NCBI GenBank assembly: GCA_947489175.1
Contig: CANLED010000002.1
Coordinates: forward strand, 1 to 29,887
Source of the DNA: Chitinophagaceae bacterium
Lineage (GTDB): Bacteria; Bacteroidota; Bacteroidia; Chitinophagales; Chitinophagaceae
Reading direction: 5' to 3'
DNA length: 29,887 bases
Shown here: positions 1 through 7,824 of the stretch, in pieces
Layout: each line of letters begins with the position of its first letter
Numbering within the stretch: position 1 is the first letter of the stretch
Notes under the pieces: generated by a model
What the model saw: the letters and a program-made list of their open reading frames with translations, nothing else
The model's database searches: none
Told to the model about the DNA's origin: nothing
Position numbers and translations under genes: made by a program

Positions 1-2
1 AG

Positions 3-485
3 CACCTACAAACATTGGCTGGACCTTACGGCATCGGAAGGGATATCCATGTAGGCGATACAATTATCGGCATAAAAGGAAGAGTAGGCTTTGAAGCGGC
101 GGCCCCTATGGTAATTTTAAAAGGGCACCATGCCTTAGAAAAACATGTGCTCACAAAATGGCAACTTCAATGGAAAGATACCCTAGCGCAGTTTTACGGA
201 AACTGGTTGCATGAAGGGCAGATCCTTGACCCGGTTATGCGCAACATCGAAGCATTCTTGGAAAACACCCAACAAACAGTAACTGGTAAAGTTTTTATTC
301 AACTGATGCCTTACCGTTTTCAAATAACTGGCATCGAATCAACATATGATTTGATGAACAGCAAGTTTGGGAAATATGGCGAAATGAACTCAGGCTTCAC
401 AGGAGACGATGTGAGGGGTTTCAGCAAAATCTTTGGCAATCAAACGATCATCTGGAATGCAGTTCAAAAAGAAAATATCTTGTAA
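3..485 (+). CDS. argG: Argininosuccinate synthase, C-terminal part (5' end outside window)
   Basis: Joins citrulline and aspartate, using ATP, to make argininosuccinate, the penultimate step of arginine synthesis. Only the last 160 codons are present and the reading frame is open to the window edge. The segment GRDIHVGDTIIGIKGRVGFE, followed by APMVILKGHHALEKHVLT and WQLQWKD, is characteristic of the C-terminal part of this family. The methionine-like start that could be drawn at the TTG at 15 is internal and not a real start. It is the first gene seen of an arginine operon; argC follows after 21 bases. It acts on free citrulline, so in this pathway variant it works after ArgE' has removed the acyl group. 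The family call is secure; the N-terminal ATP-binding half cannot be examined. Confidence 0.95.
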   Translation, partial: HLQTLAGPYGIGRDIHVGDTIIGIKGRVGFEAAAPMVILKGHHALEKHVLTKWQLQWKDTLAQFYGNWLHEGQILDPVMRNIEAFLENTQQTVTGKVFIQLMPYRFQITGIESTYDLMNSKFGKYGEMNSGFTGDDVRGFSKIFGNQTIIWNAVQKENIL

Positions 486-506
486 TTCAACCACAAAAGC
501 TTCTAC

Positions 507-1490
507 ATGAAAAATACAATACGCATTGGAATCATAGGTGGAGCAGGCTATACAGGAGGAGAACTCATTAGGCTTTTGCTAAACCACCCCAATGCAGAAA
601 TTGTATTTGTTCACAGCAAAAGCAATGCCAGCAACCCATTGCACAAAGTTCACCATGATTTAATTGGAGAAACAGAACTGATATTCGCCGCTGAAATAAA
701 CCAGGAAATTGACTTGCTGTTTTTATGTTTAGGACATGGAGAATCTACTAAATTCCTGAACGAAAACGATATTTCAACCTCAATCAAAATCATAGATTTA
801 GCGAACGATTTTAGGTTAACAAAAGATTCAATCCATAGAGAAAAACAATTCATTTATGGATTGCCAGAATTGAATAAGGAAGCCATAAAATCAGCAAAAT
901 ACATTGCAAACCCGGGCTGCTTTGCAACGGCCATACAACTTGGTTTGCTGCCACTCGCGCAGGCAGGCATTGTGGGTGATGTATACACAACCGGCATTAC
1001 TGGGTCTACAGGAGCTGGACAATCCCTTAGCAGCACGTCTCACTTCAGCTGGCGGGTAAACAACATCCAAGCCTACAAAACACTCACCCACCAACATCTT
1101 GGCGAGATCCATCAGAGCCTCAACCAGCTTCAACATACAACCAAAGCATCTGTGAATTTCGTGCCTTGGAGAGGAGATTTTGCAAGAGGGATTTTTGTGT
1201 CATCTACCATAAAGGCTAGCCTTTCACTCAATGAATTAAATGATTTATATGGGGATTTTTATAAAGACCATCCCTTCACCATATTCTCTAAGGATTCTAT
1301 CTTTTTAAAACAAGTCGTCAACACAAACAAATGTGTTATCAGCATTGAGAAAAACGACGATACGCTGGTTGTGCATTCGGCAATTGACAATTTATTAAAA
1401 GGAGCTTGTGGGCAAGCCGTTCAAAATATGAATATCATGTTTGGCATTGAAGAAACGGTGGGATTGAAACTAAAACCCTTGGCATTTTAA
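507..1490 (+). CDS. argC: N-acetyl(succinyl)-gamma-glutamyl-phosphate reductase
   Basis: Reduces the N-acyl-glutamyl phosphate made by ArgB to the semialdehyde with NADPH. The 327-residue protein has the N-terminal Rossmann motif GIIGGAGYTGGEL (residues 8-20) and the catalytic cysteine in NPGCFAT (Cys138). It also has the family stretch GLPELN and the glycine-rich TGSTGAGQS segment. The length is slightly below the usual 340 or so, but no domain is missing. ATG at 507 lies 21 bases after argG, and proC starts 8 bases after its stop, so it is certainly co-transcribed. Whether the acyl group is acetyl or succinyl cannot be read from ArgC itself; the neighbouring ArgF' suggests succinyl. Confidence 0.96.
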   Translation: MKNTIRIGIIGGAGYTGGELIRLLLNHPNAEIVFVHSKSNASNPLHKVHHDLIGETELIFAAEINQEIDLLFLCLGHGESTKFLNENDISTSIKIIDLANDFRLTKDSIHREKQFIYGLPELNKEAIKSAKYIANPGCFATAIQLGLLPLAQAGIVGDVYTTGITGSTGAGQSLSSTSHFSWRVNNIQAYKTLTHQHLGEIHQSLNQLQHTTKASVNFVPWRGDFARGIFVSSTIKASLSLNELNDLYGDFYKDHPFTIFSKDSIFLKQVVNTNKCVISIEKNDDTLVVHSAIDNLLKGACGQAVQNMNIMFGIEETVGLKLKPLAF

Positions 1491-1498
1491 CTTACAGC

Positions 1499-2302
1499 AT
1501 GAAAACTACGATACTAGGAGCAGGAAATATTGGAATGGCTTTGGCAGAAGGTTTGGTAGAAAGTGGTGCAGCAAAAAAGGGAGATATTACGCTCACCAAA
1601 CGCAACCAAAAAGCGTTAGAAGCTTTGCAAATTCAAGGTTATCATACAACCCAATCAAACAGAGAAGCTGTAAAAGATGCAGACACCGTTTTTATATGTG
1701 TATTGCCACAACAACTCAATGAATTGCTTGAGGAAATCAAGCCATCGATAGATATACAGAAACAATTAATCGTTTCTGTTGTAACAGGCGCACATACCAA
1801 TGTTTTCAGGGCAGCGTTAGGAGACAACATACGCATCATCAGGGCAATGCCAAATACTGCTATGAAGGTGAGACAGAGCATGACCTGCCTATCATCAGCC
1901 AATGCCACAGAAAAAGATACCCTTCTGATACAAGGAATCTTTGACACCATGGGGCAAAGTATTATCATAGAAGAAGAAATGATGAGTGCAGCCACAGCAC
2001 TATGTGCGTGCGGAATTGCGTTTTTTCTCAGGGCCATTAGAGCAGCGTCACAAGGAGGGGTTGAAATCGGTTTCCATGCAGGGGATGCCTTACGCATAGC
2101 CGCACAAACTGCATTGGGAGCAGCCACACTGCTAACAGAAAACAAAACACACCCTGAACAAGAAATAGACAAGGTAACATCGCCAAAAGGCTGTACCATA
2201 GCAGGTTTGAATGAAATGGAACACCAAGGACTAAGCTCAGCCATGATCAAAGGAATCAAACTATCAGCAACCATCGCTAACAACCTTTATAAACAATCAT
2301 GA
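1499..2302 (+). CDS. proC: Pyrroline-5-carboxylate reductase
   Basis: Reduces 1-pyrroline-5-carboxylate to proline with NAD(P)H in the cytoplasm. The 267-residue protein begins with the dinucleotide-binding motif ILGAGNIG (residues 5-12) and has RAMPNTAM (115-122). It ends with the dimer and active-site segment VTSPKGCTIAGL (226-237), where most family members have TSPGGTTIAGL. It sits inside the arginine operon between argC and argD, and its TGA stop overlaps the ATG of argD by four bases (ATGA), which suggests translational coupling. This ties proline formation to arginine synthesis, both drawing on glutamate, or allows reduction of pyrroline-5-carboxylate derived from ornithine. Identity is firm; the reason for its location is inference. 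Confidence 0.94.
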   Translation: MKTTILGAGNIGMALAEGLVESGAAKKGDITLTKRNQKALEALQIQGYHTTQSNREAVKDADTVFICVLPQQLNELLEEIKPSIDIQKQLIVSVVTGAHTNVFRAALGDNIRIIRAMPNTAMKVRQSMTCLSSANATEKDTLLIQGIFDTMGQSIIIEEEMMSAATALCACGIAFFLRAIRAASQGGVEIGFHAGDALRIAAQTALGAATLLTENKTHPEQEIDKVTSPKGCTIAGLNEMEHQGLSSAMIKGIKLSATIANNLYKQS

Positions 2303-3444
2303 AACTATTCGACGTATATCCGATAAACGACATCACCATCACCAGGGCAAAAGGCACCAGGGTTTGGGATAATGAAGAGACTGAATACATGGACCTTTAT
2401 GGAGGGCATGCTGTAATAAGCATCGGTCATACTCACCCTCATTGGGTAAAGCGTATTGAAGAACAGTTAGAGAAAATAGCCTTTTATTCCAACTCAATAA
2501 AAATTCCTCTTCAGGAGGAGCTCGCAACCAAACTTGGAGAGGTTTCTGGAAAAAAAGATTTTGAACTATTCTTATGCAATTCAGGAGCTGAAGCCAATGA
2601 GAATGCACTTAAGCTTGCATCCTTCCATACCAACAGAAAAAAAATAGTTGCCTTTGAAAAAGCATTTCACGGCAGAACTTCCTTAGCAGTTGCTGCCACA
2701 GACAATCCATCAATCGTTGCACCAGTAAACGAAACAACAAATATTGTATTTCTGCCCTTCAACGACAATGAAGCACTTGCAGGCTATTTCAACACAAATG
2801 GACATGAAATTGCGGCTGTAATCATTGAAGGGATTCAAGGAGTAGGCGGTATCAATGTTGCGGAAGATGCGTTTTTATGCACCATCAGGCGTTTGTGTGA
2901 TGATTATGGAGCTGTTTACATAGCGGATAGTGTTCAATGTGGTTACGGCCGTTCAGGCCAGTTTTTTAGTCACGACCACGCAGGAGTTGAAGCAGATATT
3001 TATTCGATGGCCAAAGGCATGGGCAATGGGTTCCCGATTGGAGGCATCATCATATCACCGAAATTCAAGGCCAAACATTCAATGTTAGGCACCACATTTG
3101 GAGGAAACCACTTGGCATGTGCAGCGGCCTTGGCCGTGTTAGAAGTGATTGAAAAAGAATCGCTTATGGAAAATGCAGAAAAAGTAGGCAACTTCTTACA
3201 GGAAGAGTTGAAATCAATTCCTGAATTAAGTGGGGTACGGGGCAGAGGTTTGATGATAGGATTTGATGTGCCCGCATCTCACAAAAACTTAAAAAAAGAT
3301 TTGCTGTTCAAATACAAAATTTTTACTGGCGAAGCAAAACCCAATGTAATCAGGTTATTACCATCGTTGGCCTTAACCATGGATGATGCAGCAGCATTTA
3401 TCAATTCACTTAAAATCGCAATCGCCCAATACCAACCTTCTTAG
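2299..3444 (+). CDS. argD: N-acetyl(succinyl)ornithine aminotransferase, class III
   Basis: PLP-dependent transfer of an amino group from glutamate to the N-acyl-glutamate semialdehyde, giving N-acylornithine. In 381 residues it shows GGHAVISIGH (35-44), the phosphate-binding NSGAEANENALKLA (94-107), Asp210 for the PLP ring nitrogen and the Schiff-base lysine in SMAKGMGNGFPIGG (Lys239). The Asp210 segment reads ADSVQCGYGRSG rather than the more common DEVQxGxGRTG, so the conserved Glu after the Asp is Ser. It overlaps proC by four bases and argF' follows after four. The group includes succinylornithine and ornithine aminotransferases, so the name rests on fold plus context. Confidence 0.94.
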   Translation: MKLFDVYPINDITITRAKGTRVWDNEETEYMDLYGGHAVISIGHTHPHWVKRIEEQLEKIAFYSNSIKIPLQEELATKLGEVSGKKDFELFLCNSGAEANENALKLASFHTNRKKIVAFEKAFHGRTSLAVAATDNPSIVAPVNETTNIVFLPFNDNEALAGYFNTNGHEIAAVIIEGIQGVGGINVAEDAFLCTIRRLCDDYGAVYIADSVQCGYGRSGQFFSHDHAGVEADIYSMAKGMGNGFPIGGIIISPKFKAKHSMLGTTFGGNHLACAAALAVLEVIEKESLMENAEKVGNFLQEELKSIPELSGVRGRGLMIGFDVPASHKNLKKDLLFKYKIFTGEAKPNVIRLLPSLALTMDDAAAFINSLKIAIAQYQPS

Positions 3445-3448
3445 AATC

Positions 3449-4426
3449 ATGAAACAATTCATTTCTGCTCACGATGTTCAAGACATTCCATCACTTATCC
3501 AAAAAGCGTTGGAATACAAAACCAATCCTTGGAAAGATGAAAACCTTGGAAAACGCATGCGCATCGGATGCCTGTTTCTAAACCCCAGCATGCGCACCAG
3601 GTTAAGCACTCAAGTGGCTGCCCAACAGCTAGGGATGGACTCTTTATTGTTCAATGTAGGGCAAGAAGGCTGGGCATTAGAATTTGAAGATGGGGCAGTC
3701 ATGAATGGAACTACTGTTGAACATGTGAAGGATGCTGCACCAATTTTTGGAAACTATTTTGACATCCTTGCGATCAGAACTTTTCCTTCATTGAAAAACA
3801 AAGAAGATGATTATAGCGAATACATCATCAACCAATTTATCAAATATGCAGGAATTCCTGTTTTAAGTTTAGAGAGCGCTACATTGCACCCCTTGCAGAG
3901 TTTCACAGACCTGATTACCATCACAGAATCAATGGCTGCAAATGAAATCCAACACAGAAAACCTAAAATTGTTTTAAGTTGGGCACCGCATGTAAAAGCA
4001 TTGCCACAATGCGTTGCAAACAGCTTTGCGCAATGGGTCAATAAATGGGGCGAAGCAGATTTCGTGATTACACATCCAGCGGGTTATGAATTGGATGAAC
4101 AGTTTAGCCAAGGTGCAACCATCACCCATGATCAAGATGAAGCACTAAAAGATGCTGATTTTGTTTATGTGAAAAACTGGAGCGCCTACCATGACTATGG
4201 AAAAATACTGTGCAGTGACAATGAATGGATGTTAACAAATGAAAAACTTCAGCTAACAAACAATGCAAAAGTGATGCATTGCTTACCAGTGAGAAGAAAC
4301 ATAGAACTGTCTGATGAGATACTTGATGGTCCATCGAGCATCATCACCACAGAAGCATCCAACAGGGTTTGGGCAGCGCAGGCAGTGATTGCGGAAATAG
4401 TTGAAGGGTTGAAGTTGAAGGTTTAA
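3449..4426 (+). CDS. argF': N-succinylornithine (or N-acetylornithine) carbamoyltransferase
   Basis: Transfers the carbamoyl group from carbamoyl phosphate to an N-acylated ornithine, giving N-acylcitrulline. The 325-residue protein has the carbamoyl-phosphate loop NPSMRTR (45-51), the segment GWALEFEDGAVMNG (74-87), HPLQ (147-150) and HCLPVRRN (277-284). The overall pattern matches the Xanthomonas AOTCase and Bacteroides fragilis SOTCase group, not ordinary ArgF. The residue equivalent to Glu92 of the acetyl enzyme and Pro90 of the succinyl enzyme is Val90 here. Published swaps of Glu92 to Val convert the acetyl enzyme to succinyl specificity, so succinylornithine is predicted. I chose the ATG at 3449, four bases after argD; a longer frame starting at 3383 overlaps argD and adds 22 unconserved residues. 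Confidence 0.93.
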   Translation: MKQFISAHDVQDIPSLIQKALEYKTNPWKDENLGKRMRIGCLFLNPSMRTRLSTQVAAQQLGMDSLLFNVGQEGWALEFEDGAVMNGTTVEHVKDAAPIFGNYFDILAIRTFPSLKNKEDDYSEYIINQFIKYAGIPVLSLESATLHPLQSFTDLITITESMAANEIQHRKPKIVLSWAPHVKALPQCVANSFAQWVNKWGEADFVITHPAGYELDEQFSQGATITHDQDEALKDADFVYVKNWSAYHDYGKILCSDNEWMLTNEKLQLTNNAKVMHCLPVRRNIELSDEILDGPSSIITTEASNRVWAAQAVIAEIVEGLKLKV

Positions 4427-4450
4427 AGTTGAAAGTTTAAGGGCTTCAAC
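4400..4450 (+). repeat. Seven-base tandem repeat across the argF' stop codon, ending in a weak stem-loop
   Basis: Seven-base units GTTGAAG, GTTTAAA, GTTGAAA and GTTTAAG follow one another from 4400 to 4441. The argF' stop codon (4424-4426) lies inside one unit, so the last residues of ArgF' are encoded by the repeat. GTTGAAG at 4414-4420 can pair with CTTCAAC at 4444-4450 and is followed by AGTTTTTTAT, so a weak terminator or attenuator between argF' and argB is possible. The pairing is only seven bases with a long loop, so termination is uncertain. Confidence 0.5.
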
Positions 4451-4468
4451 AGTTTTTTATCAGTTTTA

Positions 4469-5254
4469 ATGAAAAAAGAACCATTATATATTATCAAAGT
4501 AGGCGGTAACATTATCGATGATGATGTTAAATTAAAATCATTTCTCGCTTCATTTACTCAAATAAAAGGAAAGAAGATATTGGTGCATGGAGGAGGTAAA
4601 ATAGCCACAAAACTTGCTGAAAATCTCAATATCCCACAACAGATGGTTGATGGAAGAAGAATTACCGACAGTGAAACGCTCAAGGTAGTGACCATGGTTT
4701 ATGCAGGTTACATCAACAAAAATATAGTAGCAACACTCAATTCATTAAACGAAACATCGATTGGTCTTTCAGGAGCTGATGCAGGTTTTATCAAAGCACA
4801 CAAAAGAATGCACCCTAGCATTGATTACGGTTACGTGGGTGATGTAGATGCGATTAATACTGCAATCTTGACATCCTTGATTGACCTTAACCTTACGCTT
4901 GTAATAGCCCCTATAACACAAGATGATAAAGGACAACTCCTCAACACAAATGCGGATACCATTGCCCAGGAAATCGCAAAAGCCATGAGTGAAAAAATGG
5001 AAATTACATTGGTGTATTCCTTCGAGAAAAAAGGGGTTCTAAAAGATATTGATGATGAAGAAAGTTTCATTCCAATGATTAACTTAGCCTGTTTTGAAAA
5101 AATGAAAGAAGAACACACCATTTTTGCAGGGATGATACCAAAACTTGATAATGCGTTTGAAGCCATAGGAGCCGGAGTGAATAAAGTAATTATTGGAGAT
5201 GCGTCCAACCTTCAAGAGTTATTAGATGGGAAAAGCGGAACAGTAATTTGTTAA
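4469..5254 (+). CDS. argB: N-acetylglutamate (N-succinylglutamate) kinase
   Basis: Phosphorylates the gamma-carboxyl of N-acyl-glutamate with ATP, normally the committed step of the pathway. The 261-residue amino-acid-kinase fold has Lys10 in IIKVGGNIID, the HGGGK loop (40-44), VDGRRITD (60-67), NTNADTIAQEIA (159-170) and GMIPKLDNA (221-229). These correspond to the known substrate and ATP contacts of the E. coli enzyme. It lacks the N-terminal helix extension found in arginine-inhibited hexameric kinases, so feedback inhibition by arginine at this step is less likely (inference). It follows argF' after 42 bases, the longest gap in the operon, which holds a tandem repeat. Confidence 0.95.
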   Translation: MKKEPLYIIKVGGNIIDDDVKLKSFLASFTQIKGKKILVHGGGKIATKLAENLNIPQQMVDGRRITDSETLKVVTMVYAGYINKNIVATLNSLNETSIGLSGADAGFIKAHKRMHPSIDYGYVGDVDAINTAILTSLIDLNLTLVIAPITQDDKGQLLNTNADTIAQEIAKAMSEKMEITLVYSFEKKGVLKDIDDEESFIPMINLACFEKMKEEHTIFAGMIPKLDNAFEAIGAGVNKVIIGDASNLQELLDGKSGTVIC

Positions 5255-5274
5255 AAACCTGAAATAAAACACCC

Positions 5275-6375
5275 ATGCAAATCGAACATAGGCTCATTCA
5301 AGACGCTATTTCATTGTTAAATGAAATGATTGCCACGCCATCGTTTAGCAAAGAAGAGGAGGCCGTATCTAAGGTAATTGAAAACTTTCTCTCGGAAAGG
5401 AAAGTTACTTCAAAAAGATTGCTGAACAATATTTACGCCACCAACAAACACTTTGATCCACTTAAAGAATCAATTCTCTTTAATTCTCACCACGATACCG
5501 TTAAACCCGCCAAAGGTTATACAACAGATCCATTTTTTCCAACACATGTAGATGGAAAAATAATAGGCCTAGGAAGCAATGATGCAGGCGCTCCTTTGGT
5601 TTCACTCATTGCTGCTTTTGTATTTTTCTACGAAAGGAATGACTTGCCTTTCAACATCATTTTAGCAGCAACAGCTGAAGAAGAAATTTCCGGCAAAAAT
5701 GGAGTAGAACTGCTGTTGAATGATGTAACATTTATTGAAACCCTTGGCGGAAGCATCATTTCGGGTGCGCTTGTAGGCGAACCTACACAAATGAACATGG
5801 CCATAGCAGAAAGGGGATTGCTCGTTTTGGATGCAACAGCATTAGGTAAAGCTGGTCACGCAGCAAGAAAAGAAGGCATCAATGCTATTGACATCGCACT
5901 AGAAGATATTAAAAAAATTCAGTCGATCCAATTTGACAAACATTCTGAATTAACTGGAGAAACAAAAGCTACGGTTACCGTAATTGAAACAGAAAATAAA
6001 GCCCACAACGTTGTACCTGCTTCATGCAAGTTTGTTTTAGACATCCGGGTAAATGAACTTTACACTTTCGATGAAGTCTTGGGTATTTTAAAATCCAATC
6101 TCAAGAGCGAATTAACACCACGCAGCTTCCGACTCAAATCAACCTTGATACCACTTACCCACCCCATTGTTAAGGCTGGTTTGTCTATGGGATTAGATTA
6201 TTATGGATCTCCAACGACATCAGACAAAGCACTGATGAATTTCCCTGCACTTAAGATTGGTCCTGGCGATTCTGCGAGAAGTCATACAGCAGATGAATTT
6301 ATTTTTATTGAAGAAATCGAAAAAGGAATCGAAAAATATATTGAATTAATTGAAAAAACAGCACGTCAATTCTAA
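5275..6375 (+). CDS. argE': N-succinylcitrulline (N-acetylcitrulline) deacylase, M20 family
   Basis: Metal-dependent hydrolase predicted to release free citrulline from the N-acylcitrulline made by ArgF'. The 366-residue M20 protein has the dinuclear zinc set in order: His72 in NSHHDTVKP, Asp103 in GLGSNDAG, Glu137 in ATAEEEISG, Glu169 in VGEPT and His337 near the C-terminus (SARSHTADEF). Asp74 and Glu136 are the expected catalytic helpers. The same fold serves ArgE and DapE, so sequence alone does not prove the substrate. Its place between argB and argH, and the presence of ArgF' in place of ArgF, make acylcitrulline the best guess. It lies 20 bases after argB. Confidence 0.9.
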   Translation: MQIEHRLIQDAISLLNEMIATPSFSKEEEAVSKVIENFLSERKVTSKRLLNNIYATNKHFDPLKESILFNSHHDTVKPAKGYTTDPFFPTHVDGKIIGLGSNDAGAPLVSLIAAFVFFYERNDLPFNIILAATAEEEISGKNGVELLLNDVTFIETLGGSIISGALVGEPTQMNMAIAERGLLVLDATALGKAGHAARKEGINAIDIALEDIKKIQSIQFDKHSELTGETKATVTVIETENKAHNVVPASCKFVLDIRVNELYTFDEVLGILKSNLKSELTPRSFRLKSTLIPLTHPIVKAGLSMGLDYYGSPTTSDKALMNFPALKIGPGDSARSHTADEFIFIEEIEKGIEKYIELIEKTARQF

Positions 6376-6402
6376 TCAATCACTTAGCAAAAAATATTAG
6401 CC

Positions 6403-7710
6403 ATGAAACTATGGAGCAAAGAAACGACCACTACAACAGCACTTATTGAAAAATTCACTGTTGGGCGCGACCGTGAATTTGACTTGTTATTAGCTCCCTT
6501 TGATGTTAAAGGATCTATAGCACACGTAACCATGCTTGGAGAAAATGGGATGATGACGAAAGATGAAGCTGACAAAGCTGTTGCTGAATTAAAAAACATC
6601 CTCCAGGAAATAGAATCAGGAAAATTTTCAATTGATGAAGGTGCCGAAGACATTCATTCACAAGTTGAATTCATGTTGACCCAACGCATAGGTGATACAG
6701 GCAAAATGATTCATAGTGGACGAAGCAGAAATGACCAAGTTGCGGTTGATATCAAATTATTTCTTAGGTCAATTTTACATGACGTAAAGGAAGATGTTTT
6801 GGGCTTGTTTGATTTGCTGATTGAGAAAAGTGAATTGCATAAAAATACGTTGATACCTGGATATACACACCTACAAATAGCAATGCCCTCATCTATTGGA
6901 TTATGGCTTGGGGCGTATGCCGAAAGCTTGGTTGACGACATGGAATTTCTATCTGCAGCATGGAATATTTCAAATAAAAATCCCCTTGGAAGTGGCGCTG
7001 GATATGGTTCTTCATTCCCTTTGAACAGAACAAGAACAACAGAATTGCTTAATTTCCAGACGCTGAATTTCAATTCTATTTATGCACAAATGAGCAGGGG
7101 AAAAACTGAAAAAATGGCATCAACTGCCATAGCATCCGTTGCATCAACACTTGGAAGGCTTTCAATGGATTGTTGTTTGTTCATGAACCAAAATTTTGGT
7201 TTTATTTTTTTCCCAGATGAGTTAACAACAGGAAGCAGCATCATGCCCCATAAAAAAAATCCAGATGTATTTGAATTGATCAGGGCAAAATGCAGCAGGA
7301 TTCAAGCAGCTCCAAATGAACTTAGTTTACTTATAAATAATTTACCATCCGGTTACCACCGAGACATGCAATTAACAAAAGAAATTTTGTTTCCTGCTAT
7401 TAATGAATTGAGGTCATGCATAGATGCCATGAAGTTGATGCTATCTTCAATTTCAGTGAGAGAAAATATTCTTCAAGATGAAAAATATAAATATTTATTC
7501 AGTGTTGAAGCTGTAAATGAATTGGTTAATATGGGAATTCCTTTCCGGGATGCCTATGCTCAAATAGGAAATCAAATTAACAAAGGTGAATTCAATTATG
7601 ACACTACAAAACCCTTGAAACATACACACGAAGGCAGTATCAGCAATTTATGCAATGATAAAATCAAGGTTGAGATGGAGGAAGTTGCGTCAAAAATAAA
7701 ACATCATTAA
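6403..7710 (+). CDS. argH: Argininosuccinate lyase
   Basis: Cleaves argininosuccinate to arginine and fumarate, the last step of the pathway. The 435-residue member of the fumarase/aspartase superfamily carries HSGRSRNDQVAVD (104-116), the catalytic histidine in GYTHLQ (His156) and the signature GSSIMPHKKNPD (277-288) with the catalytic serine. Length is a little under the usual 450-460 but all three conserved regions are present. It is the last gene of the arginine operon, 27 bases after argE', and is followed directly by a large inverted repeat that probably ends transcription. Confidence 0.97.
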   Translation: MKLWSKETTTTTALIEKFTVGRDREFDLLLAPFDVKGSIAHVTMLGENGMMTKDEADKAVAELKNILQEIESGKFSIDEGAEDIHSQVEFMLTQRIGDTGKMIHSGRSRNDQVAVDIKLFLRSILHDVKEDVLGLFDLLIEKSELHKNTLIPGYTHLQIAMPSSIGLWLGAYAESLVDDMEFLSAAWNISNKNPLGSGAGYGSSFPLNRTRTTELLNFQTLNFNSIYAQMSRGKTEKMASTAIASVASTLGRLSMDCCLFMNQNFGFIFFPDELTTGSSIMPHKKNPDVFELIRAKCSRIQAAPNELSLLINNLPSGYHRDMQLTKEILFPAINELRSCIDAMKLMLSSISVRENILQDEKYKYLFSVEAVNELVNMGIPFRDAYAQIGNQINKGEFNYDTTKPLKHTHEGSISNLCNDKIKVEMEEVASKIKHH

Positions 7711-7818
7711 ATGAAAAATGAAGAATGAAAAATGAAGAATGAAACAGCCATCTAAGTTATATAAACTAACCGGGCTGTTGCATTTTTCATTCTTCATTTT
7801 TCATTCTTCATTTTTCAT
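7711..7818. terminator. Long inverted repeat of a 14-base unit between argH and gldD; probable bidirectional terminator
   Basis: Starting one base after the argH stop, about two copies of ATGAAAAATGAAGA (7711-7741) are matched by a perfect 31-base reverse complement at 7788-7818. An inner GC-containing stem pairs AACAGCC (7743-7749) with GGCTGTT (7773-7779), leaving a 23-base loop and an eight-base bulge on one side. More partial units run on towards 7840 and reach into the 3' end of gldD. Lying between two convergent genes, it is well placed to stop transcription from both sides. Termination is inferred from structure and position. Confidence 0.7.
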
Positions 7819-7824
7819 TTTATT

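Noticed and set aside
1642..2283. Long open frame on the - strand (213 codons) inside proC
   Set aside because: It is fully antisense to a clear proC and shows no recognisable domain; composition looks like the shadow of the coding strand.
3383..3448. N-terminal extension of argF' overlapping argD
   Set aside because: The 22 extra residues are unlike the family and ATG at 3449 gives the normal N-terminus at a four-base spacing.
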